Shown here one piece after another: positions 47,203 through 58,702 of a stretch of DNA of 64,000 nt. This stretch comes from Klebsormidium nitens. Taxonomy: Eukaryota; Streptophyta; Klebsormidiophyceae; Klebsormidiales; Klebsormidiaceae. Below the pieces are notes generated by a model. It ran no database searches, was not told the DNA's origin, and saw only the letters and a list, made by a program, of their open reading frames with translations. How positions within the stretch are numbered: the first letter of the stretch is position 1; the number at the start of each line of letters is the position of its first letter. Position numbers and translations under genes: made by a program. Location of the stretch: positions 1-64,000 of the forward strand of contig DF237034.1 in assembly GCA_000708835.1 (NCBI GenBank), given 5' to 3'.

Positions 47203-50200
47203 ATGGATGAGAAAAGCTTGCGGCTATGGGTAAGCGATCAGTTGTATTCCCTGCTGGGGTATGCAGAAGCCAATTTGGAAGCCTACATCATCACACTAGG
47301 TGCGTGAACAAACCCTTTTTTACTATCTGAGAAGGTGCATCATTGATTGTTCTGATTGCTGTTGGGGCGTCCGTCATTCCTGTTAATGTCGAGAATGAAG
47401 TGATATCACATCGATCCTGGGGCATTGGATTCTGCAAAGTCTGCTCTTGAGTTGACTGTTGGTTACTTCAAAATATATAGAAGGAATGGGTCACCAGCAT
47501 CTCGACGGCCTAGTGCAGACACCTGACAACTCATTCACTTGTGCAGCCAAGCGTGCTTCGTCCTCAGAGGCGCTGGCCGGTCTGCTTGCGGGCCAACTGG
47601 GTGATGGCAAGGTCACGCCCAGTGAAGTGGCTCAGTTTGCTCAGGCGCTGTATGACAACGTTCCGCACAAGGGGCCAGCCCGCAAGGTATGCCCCTGACA
47701 TTAGAACTGGCTGGTTGGCTGGTGCACATAGCTTTCGTTTGGAGATGTGTTCAGTGCCTAAGAAGTCAGGATGCGGTCTTTCTTTTTGTCAAGCTGCATC
47801 ATGAGTTTGTTCAACATTTTCAGGCCGTCTGAGTCCTGGAACCAGCCTGCTTTCGTGCCTGCTTCTTTGCGATGGGCTACCTCAGGTGCTCAGCTGCTCG
47901 TACTCCCACTGGAGTATACCCAAACAATTCTCCCCTGCAGGCTTATCAGGAGGAGGTCCGTGTAGCAGCCGAGTACGCTCGTAAGCAGCAGCGGTATGCG
48001 CTCATTGAGGCTGACCCTGACGAGGATGCGGACGTGCCTTCCACCAGCGCGCCTGCTCCGGAGCCGGCTGGTGGAAGTAGCAGGAGGGGTAGCAAGCAGA
48101 AGAAGCATTTGAGGAAGAAAAAGGGGTCCGACGATGATGCGGGCAGCAGCGATGATGGGGTGGTGCGGCCGGCCCCAAAACGTAGCCGGCGAAGGGGGGA
48201 TGCGAGCGAAGAGGAAGATGACGAGGAACGAGAACGGAGGGCGGAGAGGGAGCGGGACCAGGCGGAGAGGGCCGACTTTGAGGACCGGCTTCGGGAGAAA
48301 GACGAGGCGAGCACGAAGAAGGTGGTGGAACCGAAGCTGAGCAAGGCGCAGCGTGCGGAGGCGGAGAAGCGGGCCAAGGGGGAGGCAGACCGGGAAATGG
48401 TGCCCAGTCTGCGGGACGTGTCGCGGCAGGAGTACCTGGCGAAGCGAGAGGCACAGAAGCTAGCGGAGCTGCGGGACGAGCTGCTGGACGCAGAGATGCT
48501 GTTCAAGGGGGTGAAGCTGACGCGGGCGGAAGAGGCAGAGCTGGCGTACAAGCGGCAAGTGTACCAGCTGGCACTGCAAAGGGCGGCAAAGCTGGAGGAG
48601 AAAGAGGACGGGTACCACATGCCCACCGCATACGATGAGGACAAGATGGGCCACGTAAAGCGGTTTGACGTGGCGCTGGACCGGTACAAGGAGCCAGAGA
48701 CGGACGCCGCGACGCCGTGGGCGGAGCAGGACACGTGGGAGAAGAAGCAGCTGGGGAATGCCACGCTCACTTTTGGCGCCAAGGACCGGAAGCAGGCGGG
48801 GGAGGAGTACGAGTACGTGTTTGAGGACCAGATCGACTTCATCCAGAGTGAGCTGCTGGCGGGCGCGGACGAGGGGGAGGAGCCGGAGGACCTGAAGAAG
48901 GAGGCGGCGTCGCAGGCGCGTACGGCGCACGAGAAGATGCAGGAAGGGCGCAAGCAGCTGCCAATGTTCGTGTACCGGGAGGAGCTGCTGAAGGCGATTG
49001 CGGATCACCAGGTGTTGGTGATTGTCGGGGAGACGGGGTCCGGGAAGACGACGCAGATCCCGCAGTACCTGCACGAAGAGGGGTACACGAAGCGGGGCAA
49101 GGTGGGGTGCACACAGCCGCGGCGCGTGGCGGCGATGAGCGTGGCTGCGCGCGTGGCGGAGGAGGTGGGGTGCAAGCTGGGCAACGAGGTCGGGTACAGC
49201 ATCCGTTTCGAGGACTGCACGAGTGACAAGACGGTGATCAAGTACATGACGGACGGCATGCTGCTGCGCGAGTTCCTGGGGGAGCCGGACCTGGCCAGCT
49301 ACTCCGTCATGATGATCGACGAGGCGCATGAGCGCACACTGCACACCGACATCCTCTTTGGACTCGTCAAGGTAGGCGCACAAATTTCGGTTGACCTTCT
49401 TGTCTTACTGCAGATGCTATGGTGGTCTGTATTGTAGAGTCAACTTCAACTTTGTTGGTTTGTTGGAACAAAGAAATTCGTTTTTCATGGCATGCAGGTC
49501 TCTTTTTACGTCAAATCGTCTAGTCAAGTGGAAATTAGTGAGGGTCTTCATCAGCGGCCCGCTGCTGAGTCTGAGTTCGTGTAGGTGATTGTAGTAAATG
49601 CGCGTGTCCCTCCCTGCGCGTGGAAGTCGAATCTTTCCACATCAGTCTGAGTCATGTGTCGTGCTGTTGGTCGCCCCTCCAAGTTTTCGCAAGGACTTAT
49701 GATTCAGATCCGCAAATGCTCTTGGTGCTCAATGCTCGCCTTGCAATCAATTAGCTCTCGTGCTCGGTGTCTCCCAGGACATTGCCCGCTTCCGCCCCGA
49801 CATCAAGCTACTCATCTCCAGTGCCACGCTAGACGCCGAAAAGTTCTCGGAGTACTTTGACGGCGCGCCCATCTTTCGCATCCCCGGGCGGCGTTATCCG
49901 GTGGACATCCTGTACACGAAAGCACCTGAAGCGGACTACCTGGATGCGGCGGTGGTCACTGTGCTGCAGATCCACGTCACGCAGCCTGCAGGGGATGTCC
50001 TGGTTAGTGCCCTTCCTGACTTGGCCAGACTGCTTAGTCGATGGTCACGAAAGGTACACTGCGATTAATTCGCATCTCGCCTACTTACTCTTCACGAAGG
50101 TTATTGCGTTGCTGCAAAGCCCTCGAGAGTATTGAACAAAAACGCGACGAAGGTTTTCCTTACTGAAGCAATTTCCTGGATGGGACGGACAGCTTCACCT

Positions 50201-52320
50201 GCTTTCTTTGGACACTTTGACTTTCTTCGTCGGTTTCGATGTTCGGATGAACGTTGATGCTCAAGTACTAGGGACAGGACGGATATTTGAAGTTTGTCTT
50301 TTGAGTCCTTGACCATGGACTTGCCCTGTGCGTGGGGAGCCGACCCGCGTTTCTGTCCAGCGGTCTTGTTGCGCACTGTTTTGACCACCTCACTCGCCAC
50401 CTCGCAGGTATTCTTCACGGGCCAGGAGGAGATCGAGGCGGCGGAGGAGATCTTGAAGGGCCGCCTGCGCGGCCTGGGCACCAAGGTGGCGGAGCTGCTG
50501 ATCTGCCCCATCTACGCCAACCTGCCGTCCGACCTGCAGGCCAAGATCTTCGAGCCGACGCCCGAGGGCGCGCGCAAGGTCGTGCTGGCCACCAACATCG
50601 CGGAGACGAGCCTCACCATCGACGGCATCAAGTACGTCATCGACCCCGGCTTCTGCAAGCAGAAGAGCTACAACCCCAAGAGCGGCATGGAGAGCCTCAT
50701 CGTCACGCCCATCTCCAAGGCGTCCGCCAACCAGAGGGCAGGCCGGGCAGGTACGCCTCCCTGCATCAAGAGTGCATTTTTCTTTTTGCGAAGACTGGAA
50801 TTGGCCGTTTTCCCTCAACCGCTTTCCTGTCTGTAGAGCCGCTTTGACAAGCGTGAGAGTGTAAAGGCGGTGCTGACCCCGTGTATCGCTGCTGTCGTCT
50901 GGCACTAGTATCCCGTTCGGACACGTTAAGGAGAGCAAGTCTTGTCATGATGTCGCCTTTCCTGCGCCCTCAGGAGATTCGACTCTTTCCGGACCTTGTA
51001 TTTCGCTCTGACCCCCTCCCCCTCCTTTCTTGCTGTCCAGGCCGCACGTCCCCCGGCAAGTGTTTCCGGCTGTACACGGCGTGGTCGTACCAGCACGAGC
51101 TGGACGACAACACGGTCCCCGAGATCCAGCGCACCAACCTGGGCAACGTGGTGCTCATGCTCAAGTCGCTCGGCATCAACGACCTGCTCAACTTCGACTT
51201 CATGGACCCGCCCCCCGCCGAGACGCTCCTCAAGGCGCTCGAGCAGCTGTACGCGCTCGGCGCGCTCAACGACCGCGGCGAGCTGACCAAGATGGGCCGC
51301 CGCATGGCGGAGTTCCCAGTGGACCCCATGCTGGCCAAGATGCTGATCGCGTCCGAGAAGTACGGCTGCGTCGACGAGACCGTCAGCGTGGCCGCCATGC
51401 TCAGCGTCGGGAACGCCATCTTCTACCGGCCAAAGGACAAGCAGGTGGGGCTCGGGACAAGCGTCCGCTTCTCGTCCGTTTGGGCACAATCTCTCTGAAA
51501 TTTTAGTTCTGCTTGCCAGCAACTTCCTCAGCTCTTTACGAAGCTTTTTGGATCGACGTTGTGCTTTGGCTTATATTCTTCTGATCTATCGTGTATTCTT
51601 TGACCGGCTTTTTGCACAGGTGCTGAGCTGTAATGCTTTTGCCAAGTGCAAAAATTCCGGCTTGACCAATTTCAGAGTGTGTGTGCTGGCGTCGGCACAG
51701 GAAGCTCTCCCTTTGGATGGCCCTTCACGTCCCCCACTCGGCCGCTGACGCTGGTTGTGGCCCGTTGCTTTCAGGTGCACGCGGACAACGCTCGCGCCAA
51801 CTTCAACATGGGCAACGTGGGCGACCACCTGGCGCTGCTGAACGTGTACCGCAGCTGGGCGGAGACCAACTTCAGCACGCAGTGGTGCTTCGAGAACTTC
51901 GTGCAGCCGCGCAGCATGAAGCGCGCGCGCGACATCCGCGACCAGCTGGAGGGCCTCATGGAGCGGGTCGAGATCGAGATCGTGAGCAACCCGGGCGATC
52001 TGGACGCCATCAAGAAGACCATCGCGGCCGGCTTTTTTTACCACACCGCCAAACTGCAGAAGACGGGCGCGTACCGCACTGTCAAGAACCCACAGACCGT
52101 GTTCATTCATCCGAGTTCGGGGCTGGCGGAGGTGCTGCCGCGGTGGGTTGTGTACCACGAGCTAGTGTACACCACTAAGGAGTACATGCGCAACGTGATT
52201 GAGATCAAGCCCGATTGGCTGGTCGAGATCGCACCGCACTACTACAAGCTCAAGGACGTCGAAGACGCCGCAGGGCACAAGATGCCCAAGGGCAAGGGCA
52301 GGGCCGCTCTCGACGGCTAG
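47203..52320 (+). CDS. PRP2: DEAH-box spliceosomal RNA helicase, PRP2/DHX16 type
   Basis: Seven exons (47203-47299, 47547-47686, 47941-49371, 49778-50002, 50408-50750, 51041-51444, 51775-52320) total 1,061 aa; human DHX16 is 1,041. The N terminus matches the DHX16 start: [21 protein letters not shown] charged Glu/Arg-rich region follows. The helicase core has motif [14 protein letters not shown] (Lys448), Ia [15 protein letters not shown] (539-542), [21 protein letters not shown] and VI QRAGRAGR. The C-terminal winged-helix, ratchet and OB regions run through [20 protein letters not shown] and [13 protein letters not shown]. In yeast and humans this ATPase remodels the activated spliceosome before the first transesterification. 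The gene is well conserved, so the many introns here are reliable guides to local splice-site usage. Confidence 0.95.
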
Positions 52321-53336
52321 AGCCGACACTGTGCGCGCAGGACAAAGAGGGTCAACTTATCAGGACAGCTCGCGTGGCTTCAACTTTTAGGTGTTTCACC
52401 AACTCCGATTGTGCTGTTAGTGAGATGCTTGCTGAGCATTAAAAGCCATAGGGACTGGATCTGATGCGGAACCCGAAGTGTTGCCGTTGTAAGCCGGAGC
52501 TCTGATCCAACCTTTAGAACGATGCTCAAAAAAGTTTCTCTAAAATAGCGGAGACCCGGACGATGTAAGAACGGTTAACCTAGGTCTGTAGAAAGGACGA
52601 GGGTCGCAGCGCTCCCTCGAGGCTCAGTCAAGGAGTCCCCAAAATTCTAGCCCAAGCCCAAGTGGCCTGGGGCTAGCTTGTCACGAACTGAACTTACTCG
52701 CAAGGAATCTCTTTCGAGGGCATGTGCTAGTACGATAGGAAGATCAACCTCTAGATACATCGCCTGCATGCCAGGCTTGTGATGGGCGACCAACTGTCAG
52801 TATACTATAGCGGGCTTTCGCGCCGGCCTGCACTTTGCATTTCTATGCTAGTAGACAATTGCGTGCCCCCGGAATGATGCAGGCTGCGTACGAGCTCCTG
52901 AGGCGCGCGGCCTCGCGGACGTTACAGAGTCTAAGCTTGCGTCATGCTCATGCCAGCAGCGGCCATATGTGTCATGGATCATGTGCAGCCATATGTGCCT
53001 AATTCGACACGGACGTGCCCGGCCATGATGGGCGCAATTTTCACATGGTGAATCTGTCACCGCATGCTGTTGTGCAGGCGTCTGCTGCATTTTCCACCAT
53101 GCTTTTGATCTCATGATCGTACGTGTTGAGTCAAATCCAGCTAGGTCGATGACTCTATTAAAATCGGACCTAAACGGATTACTCGAAAGTGCTGACTGTG
53201 TTTTGACCCAGGTTTTGACTTAATTGAGAACTTCGCAAGTAGTTTTCTTTTGATTCTCGTAGAAGTACTTTTGTTAAGAAGACCCAATCAGCTAGAGCCG
53301 CATGCTATAGCCGAAAGGTACTGACAAAAACGCCCG
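52321..53336. other. Convergent intergenic region
   Basis: This lies between the helicase (+) and MurB (-) 3' ends. I see no supported gene, RNA or clear repeat. Confidence 0.5.
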
Positions 53337-55249
53337 TTACTGCTGGCTCGAGTACCCATGAGGAACGTACCTGATTTCTTCGTGCAGTTCGACCTCTGTT
53401 TTCTCTTTTACCCGTTTCTTCACTTCGTCGATCAGCACCCTGATATCTTCGCAAGTAGCAGACCCTGTGTTTACCAGAAAGTTCGCATGCTTCTCAGACA
53501 CTTGAGCGCCCCCAATTGAGAGGCCTTTTAAGCCGAGTTGGTCCAGCAAAGCACCAGCCGACGGCTGCCCTCCCCCCGGATTGCGGAAAACACACCCCGC
53601 AGTCTTGGCAGTGATCGGCTGCGTCTGTCGTCGGCTGCCACGAAACGATATCGACCAAGTCAGTAAGATGAAATGCACTTGACCAAGCAAGAAGCCTGGC
53701 CGGATGCCAACAAGACTTGCGCCGGAACGGGAATGCCTTGATCTGATAAAAAGGGCAAGGTTAGTACCGAAACTCAGGATGGCTTCCTCCTGACGCCCCA
53801 GTCACGAAACCGCTTTACCTGTCCATGAACGTCAACTGCCGCTTGCGGGCATCGCCGCTCTTGTCCAGCTTGAACGTGGCTGCTACAATGGCTGCCAGGC
53901 CCTCCATCTGCTGGAAGGGCGATGTCCGGTAAGACCACGCCAGCTCTCCGTTATCCCGGGTCAGCGTCCTAGACGTTCCCTCCGCTGTTACAATCTCCAC
54001 CGAGTCGACCACATCTCCTGTTTCGCAACCATGCGCTCCTGCATTCATGAAGACCGCCCCCCCTACGGTGCCCGGTATCCCGCTTGCGAACTCGAGCCCC
54101 GTGAATCCCAGACGAGCTGTCAAGATTCCCAGGGTGTTGAAACCGACCCCGGCCCCCGCCCTGAATAAATTCTCTTGACCAGGCTCAATGAACTCCACCC
54201 GGTTCAGAATGACGCACCCGTTGAAGCCCCGATCATCAAAGAGCACGTTAGAGCCCTTCCCAAGAACAAAGGTGGGGATCTTCTCGCGATGGCAGTACCT
54301 GAGAATACCATGTATATTTGAGACTTTGGCCGCGGCAGAATTTGAGGTGGAAGTCATCAGGTTCAGATCGTCCGCCGCTTTAGTTTGCAAAAGAGATCAC
54401 ATGCATATTGGATCCGTGGAACTAGTCCAAAAAGTTACACAACACTATCAAGTAGCGGAGCCCTGGGTTTTACGAACAATGCTTCAAGACAAACCACAAA
54501 AACAGAACCGATGCTGATGGATTACCAGGCGAGCACAAAGATGTCCTGAAACAGCCTTCAAGCGGAGGCTTTCAGAATTGAAGTAGAGGGCAGCCCGTAG
54601 GAATATTTTCAGCGAACCCAGTAGCGTGAAAGCGGAATAGCACTATTGGTTACTACTCTGGGTCTGGAGATTTGATGTCCGTAGTCTGAAAACAGAAGTT
54701 GGGTTCTGCGAAGTCGTTTTAGAGTGCAGTCTCCTTTTCTTGGATGGGGCTCCACTAGGACCAAGATGCAGCTTGAGCCAGAGTAGTTGCGTACCTCAAA
54801 ACATGGGCCATTTGGCTTGCATCATGAACCTCAATGAAGTACTTGGCAAGGCCCCCGACACCCCAAGTGGAAACCTTACTTAGCAATTGATCAGATGTGA
54901 ATTCTGGTCTAATTTCCAAAAGAATATCGCTACCCTCGGCATCTACTTTGTTTGCCGTTATCCTATCAGCTTTGACCCCTGATGATAGGGCCTGCTGGGG
55001 CCTTGTATCTGTGCTCTGAGGAAACCCTCTAGGAAGATGGTGCTGATTGGTGGTCAAAGATGAAGCAGGGCTTGTTGCTGATGTCGCATTGGAATTTACT
55101 GCACTGCTTGCTGCAACCACCTGCCAAGCAGACCTGTTGATTGGGAGAACGCGTGTGGTCAATGGTGGTGGAGGCAGCAAAGGGGCATTGCTGAGGGACG
55201 TCAAAGTGTGCAGAGCAGAAGCTCGACAACCGCGTTTATACGTGAGCAT
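53337..55249 (-). CDS. MurB: UDP-N-acetylenolpyruvoylglucosamine reductase (MurB), probably plastid-targeted
   Basis: Exons 55249-54795, 54298-53819 and 53634-53337 give 410 aa in phase. FAD-binding fold motifs are TWGVGGLAKYF, VLGKGSNVLFDDRGF and EFASGIPGTVGGAVFMNAGAH. Substrate and catalytic elements are SYRTSPF, QPITAKTAGCVFRNPGGG (Cys326 at the proton-donor position, Ser in E. coli) and a C-terminal EEIRYV (Glu398). The enzyme reduces UDP-GlcNAc-enolpyruvate to UDP-MurNAc in peptidoglycan synthesis. About 100 residues precede the catalytic fold, rich in Ser, Thr and Ala with few acids, as in a chloroplast transit peptide. The family reached plants with the plastid; MurB persists in mosses and some algae, where peptidoglycan is linked to plastid division. 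The last few codons (PHGYSSQQ) may instead be intron, since AG|GTACG occurs just before them. Confidence 0.92.
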
Positions 55250-56009
55250 GTTGCAGGAAGAACTGGCAGGTTTTACAGGCACGACGCTACCAAGGTAGAA
55301 TCTGCTAGCAAGTTCCTCCCTATCCTGCAATGGAAGCTGTCATGGCCTGTCTAGAATTCTGTCTATCGACAGTAAATGCCCTGCCGACTGCCGATGTCCC
55401 CACAAGCTGCATCGCAGGAATGTGGCCCCCACTGGCATGTCCTTCGATTGTCAATGTGCACCCCTCCAGGATAGCTGGAGGTGCCACCTTGACTCCATTT
55501 TCGTGAACTGCATTTTCAGTGAACTTTGTGAGAGGGTTGCTCATGGCCTGTCACTCATGACTGCAGACTCGCGAGCATCGAGTCTTCCGAGAGAGAATTT
55601 AACGCCTCTCGCGCAAATTTGAAGACTTCACGCCACCTTCGCGCAGTAAGTCTTGCCGGCTTCCAAGTTTCGACCGACCTAGGACTACAGGCTACGGTGG
55701 TGGACTCAGGTGCGCTTATGAAGTCTGGAAGCTAGCTTATACCCAAATTGCATATAAGCGATAGACTAAATTAGGGTTCCGCTTGGTGCAAGCACATGGC
55801 CGCCTGATTTGAAATGGTGGCGCAGAACTCTCCGGCCCTGATCAGCTTTCTCTGCGCGCTAGAGAAGCTAGAACGTGGCTAGTAGCAAGGAAGGTGGTCA
55901 CACATGGACGTAGGTCCTTAGAATTCCCCTTTCGTAAGAGGTTCTCATTGTCGTTCGCTTCTTGGTCTTGGCAGAGGAGTGTCTGCAAGACGCCACAATC
56001 ACTGTGAAG
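55250..56009. other. Divergent promoter region
   Basis: About 760 bases separate the MurB start (-) from the start of the small secreted protein (+). Short open frames here carry no motif. Confidence 0.45.
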
Positions 56010-57896
56010 ATGGGTTTCTTAGGAGCAATTTTGCTTCTGTCACTGGTCCTGGGCGCTTTTGCGGACGACAATCCTGTGTACAATCCATGCGGGGATGCCC
56101 CTGCTGTGGCAAGAGGAGACGGCTTTACATTTGCAGTTGCTCTTGGATCGGATCCAACCTTTTGGCATGGGTTGTCTCCTTGCGACCCCAACCTCGTGCA
56201 AGTGCCTGAGGTGAGTCGTGAATTGGCTTCTCTTGTCGTGCTTAACACAAGACAATAAGTCCAGAGGTTGGCTGCATTCAGGGTGCACAACTGTTCCATT
56301 GACATCCGCCCTTGTGGCAGCTGTATTGAGATACTTTCAACATAGTTCTTTATGTACGATTTCTAACATTGTTTGAATGGCAAGGCCAGTACAAAGCACC
56401 TGATCATACAGAGCTTCCGGCTCTAAGCACTTCGGGGACTGAGCTCATGCGTCTTCCTTGATCAGTGCGCACCGTTATGTGCAGATTCTTCCAAGTGGAA
56501 CTTCAATGGCAGTCTTTAGACCCAAGGTAGATGAGTTGTCGCTCATTCGCTTCAACAATATCAGCCTGAACAACTTAAACAATCAGGTAAGCTAGCAGTC
56601 CCCCATGTGGTCTAACAGAGGTGTGAGATGGAATATTTAGCACGGGAAAGACTGTTTTGTTCCATGCGTTCGTGCTGAGGTCAAACAGCCTTCAAGGGAG
56701 CACCAGTTTGAACGATGCCTTTCGTGAGAATAAGAGACTGTGCTGGCATCCGGTTGGCCATGCCTCACTGCAGTTGGCTGATGAAACGCTCCGTCCACCC
56801 TGCTTACCGGTATTGAGGGACCAGCTCCACCTCATGCTACACACAGCATCCCCAGACTTTCCGTTTTTCCCGCACAGTTCCCTGGGAATCAGTCCCTAAT
56901 GGTCTATGCCGGCAGTTATCCTGCATACATCTCCGTACCCAAGACATATCGGACCCCTTTGGTAAGTTCCACGGTCACTCACTCTGCTCCCATACTTGCA
57001 CGAGCGTTGAAGGCTATAAGAGGGCTATTAGACCTGCTGTCATGACACTCTCTTCAATGTCAATGGTGATTCCACATCCGTAGTTGCTATGATAGGATTC
57101 ACCACTCCAACTTACCCTCCGCTATCTGCTTGGCTTTCTCCAGGGGCAAGTGCCTACATTTTCGCTTGTATTGGACTTCAATAGAGGGAAGCTGCGCAAT
57201 ATCCTCTGGTGAGCTCCAAGATAACCAGAGTCGCCTTTTAGTTCTCTCAGTCCAGAGAGTATTTTAATTGGTTGCTGAGATGCCATAGAAGATTCCGAAT
57301 CCTGGTTTTGATTTATGTGGTCGTCCAGCCATATCCATCTGTGAGCATACGGCCCTGTTCGTAATGTCTACTTGCTTTGACATATATGTCCTCCTTGTTT
57401 CTTACTCAGGAAAAACGAAGATTGCAAGACTTGTGAGAAGCAGTACTGCTTCAACAACAGGAATTGTGCAGTGCCCCAGGCTACTTGTGACCAGTCCAGA
57501 GGAACAGATCCAAACCGCTGCAGATTGGCGGTAAGTTTTTTTGAGCTCTCCGTTAAGTCGGATGCATGAGAGCCTAGCAATTTCACAAGTGGGGACTCAG
57601 CGCTCTTCTATTTAACTTCTCACCTGCTTAGAAGTGTCCTTGTATTTGTTTTGTTGCTGTGCTTGGCCTCTGTTACTCACAATGAAGTCTCGATGTCTCA
57701 AGCTTTGGCTTAATTTGTGCAGCTTCAAGTGGCCTTCTCCGGCACCGATAAGAACATGGTGCCTATGCAGTCGTGGTACCAAATTGCCCAGCTGAAACAG
57801 TACTCGATCACAGGTTTGTATGGGCAGGCAGTGGATAATTTCAATGCTGCCATAGGCAACGTTGTGGACAATGCAAACGCAATCACAAACCCTTGA
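56010..57896 (+). CDS. Small secreted plant-type protein (resembles the expp1 family)
   Basis: Six exons (56010-56210, 56485-56586, 56878-56961, 57144-57208, 57410-57530, 57723-57896) give 248 aa in phase. A signal peptide MGFLGAILLLSLVLGAFA is followed by a mature domain with VAFRPKVDE-type sequence (AVFRPKVDELSLIRFNN). Next come a Cys-rich segment encoded by exon 5 (CKTCEKQYCFNNRNCAVP, then TCDQSRGTDPNRCRLA) and the C-terminal block LQVAFSGTDKN, WYQIAQLKQYSITGLYGQA. The end strongly recalls land-plant proteins annotated expp1, a family without a well-defined biochemical role. It is probably extracellular with disulfides. The family assignment is from memory of the C-terminal pattern and is moderately certain. 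Confidence 0.75.
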
Positions 57897-58702
57897 ATTA
57901 CTGCTTCGTCTAACCTACGGTATCTGCTCGCCTCTTGATTGTTGAATCCTCACAAGCTACACCATCTTGATGAAAGGTTCATTAGAAGTACGAACTCAGC
58001 TATCAATGTTTTTGGGTGTGCTTTAAGTGGTGCCCTTTGCACGACCGTCCTTAGCACCGGTCTCAACAACCCAAGATCGTCACCAGGCATGTGGAGCTTT
58101 GATCTGCAATGTGATCGAGCGTTGATCATGCATGGTGGCCGGGCATCCGGTCCTATGAACCTGTACGTAAAGACGAAGATATCCATGTAATTAATGAATA
58201 TGAATGCCGCGCGGATGCATACCATGCATCGCATCATGCATGTAGTTTTCGCCGACACACATGTCCCCGCTTTAGTTACCGAGCCTATGGTTAAGCATGC
58301 CAGCCCATTGCCGCGAGCCTATAAAATTATCGCAGGACAATCACGGGGCTCATGCACATGCTGGCACATGTTATAACCTGAGGCCGCCTGCAAACTTTTG
58401 AGCTTTACTTCGTACAAGCGACCCGCATGCGGAATATGCCAGCACGTACCGTATGCATGCTGGCATGTTTGGGTTTGGGTTTATGTAGTACCCCATTGCC
58501 ATGGAGTAAACTCGACAACGCACAGTCAAAGTTACGAAAGAATCGGCTATCAGAACAAGCATTCCAGTGAGTTGCAATGATGCCGGGTGCAGTATAATTC
58601 CTAAAGGATATTTCACAAAATCATGCACTTTCGGGACCCTTGCCCATGTGACCGGCATGCTGTTTTGCAGCTACAGCCTCCAAGTTTGTAACTATCGAGG
58701 TT
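57897..58702. other. Convergent intergenic region
   Basis: This lies between the secreted-protein gene (+) and the CrtI-like gene (-). It holds many GCATGC/ATGCAT-rich short palindromic words (58205-58260 and 58440-58470) but no supported gene. Confidence 0.5.

Noticed and set aside
47946-48953. Antisense Ser-rich open frame over the helicase N terminus
   Set aside because: Mirror of the Glu/Arg-rich sense coding region of a well-supported gene.
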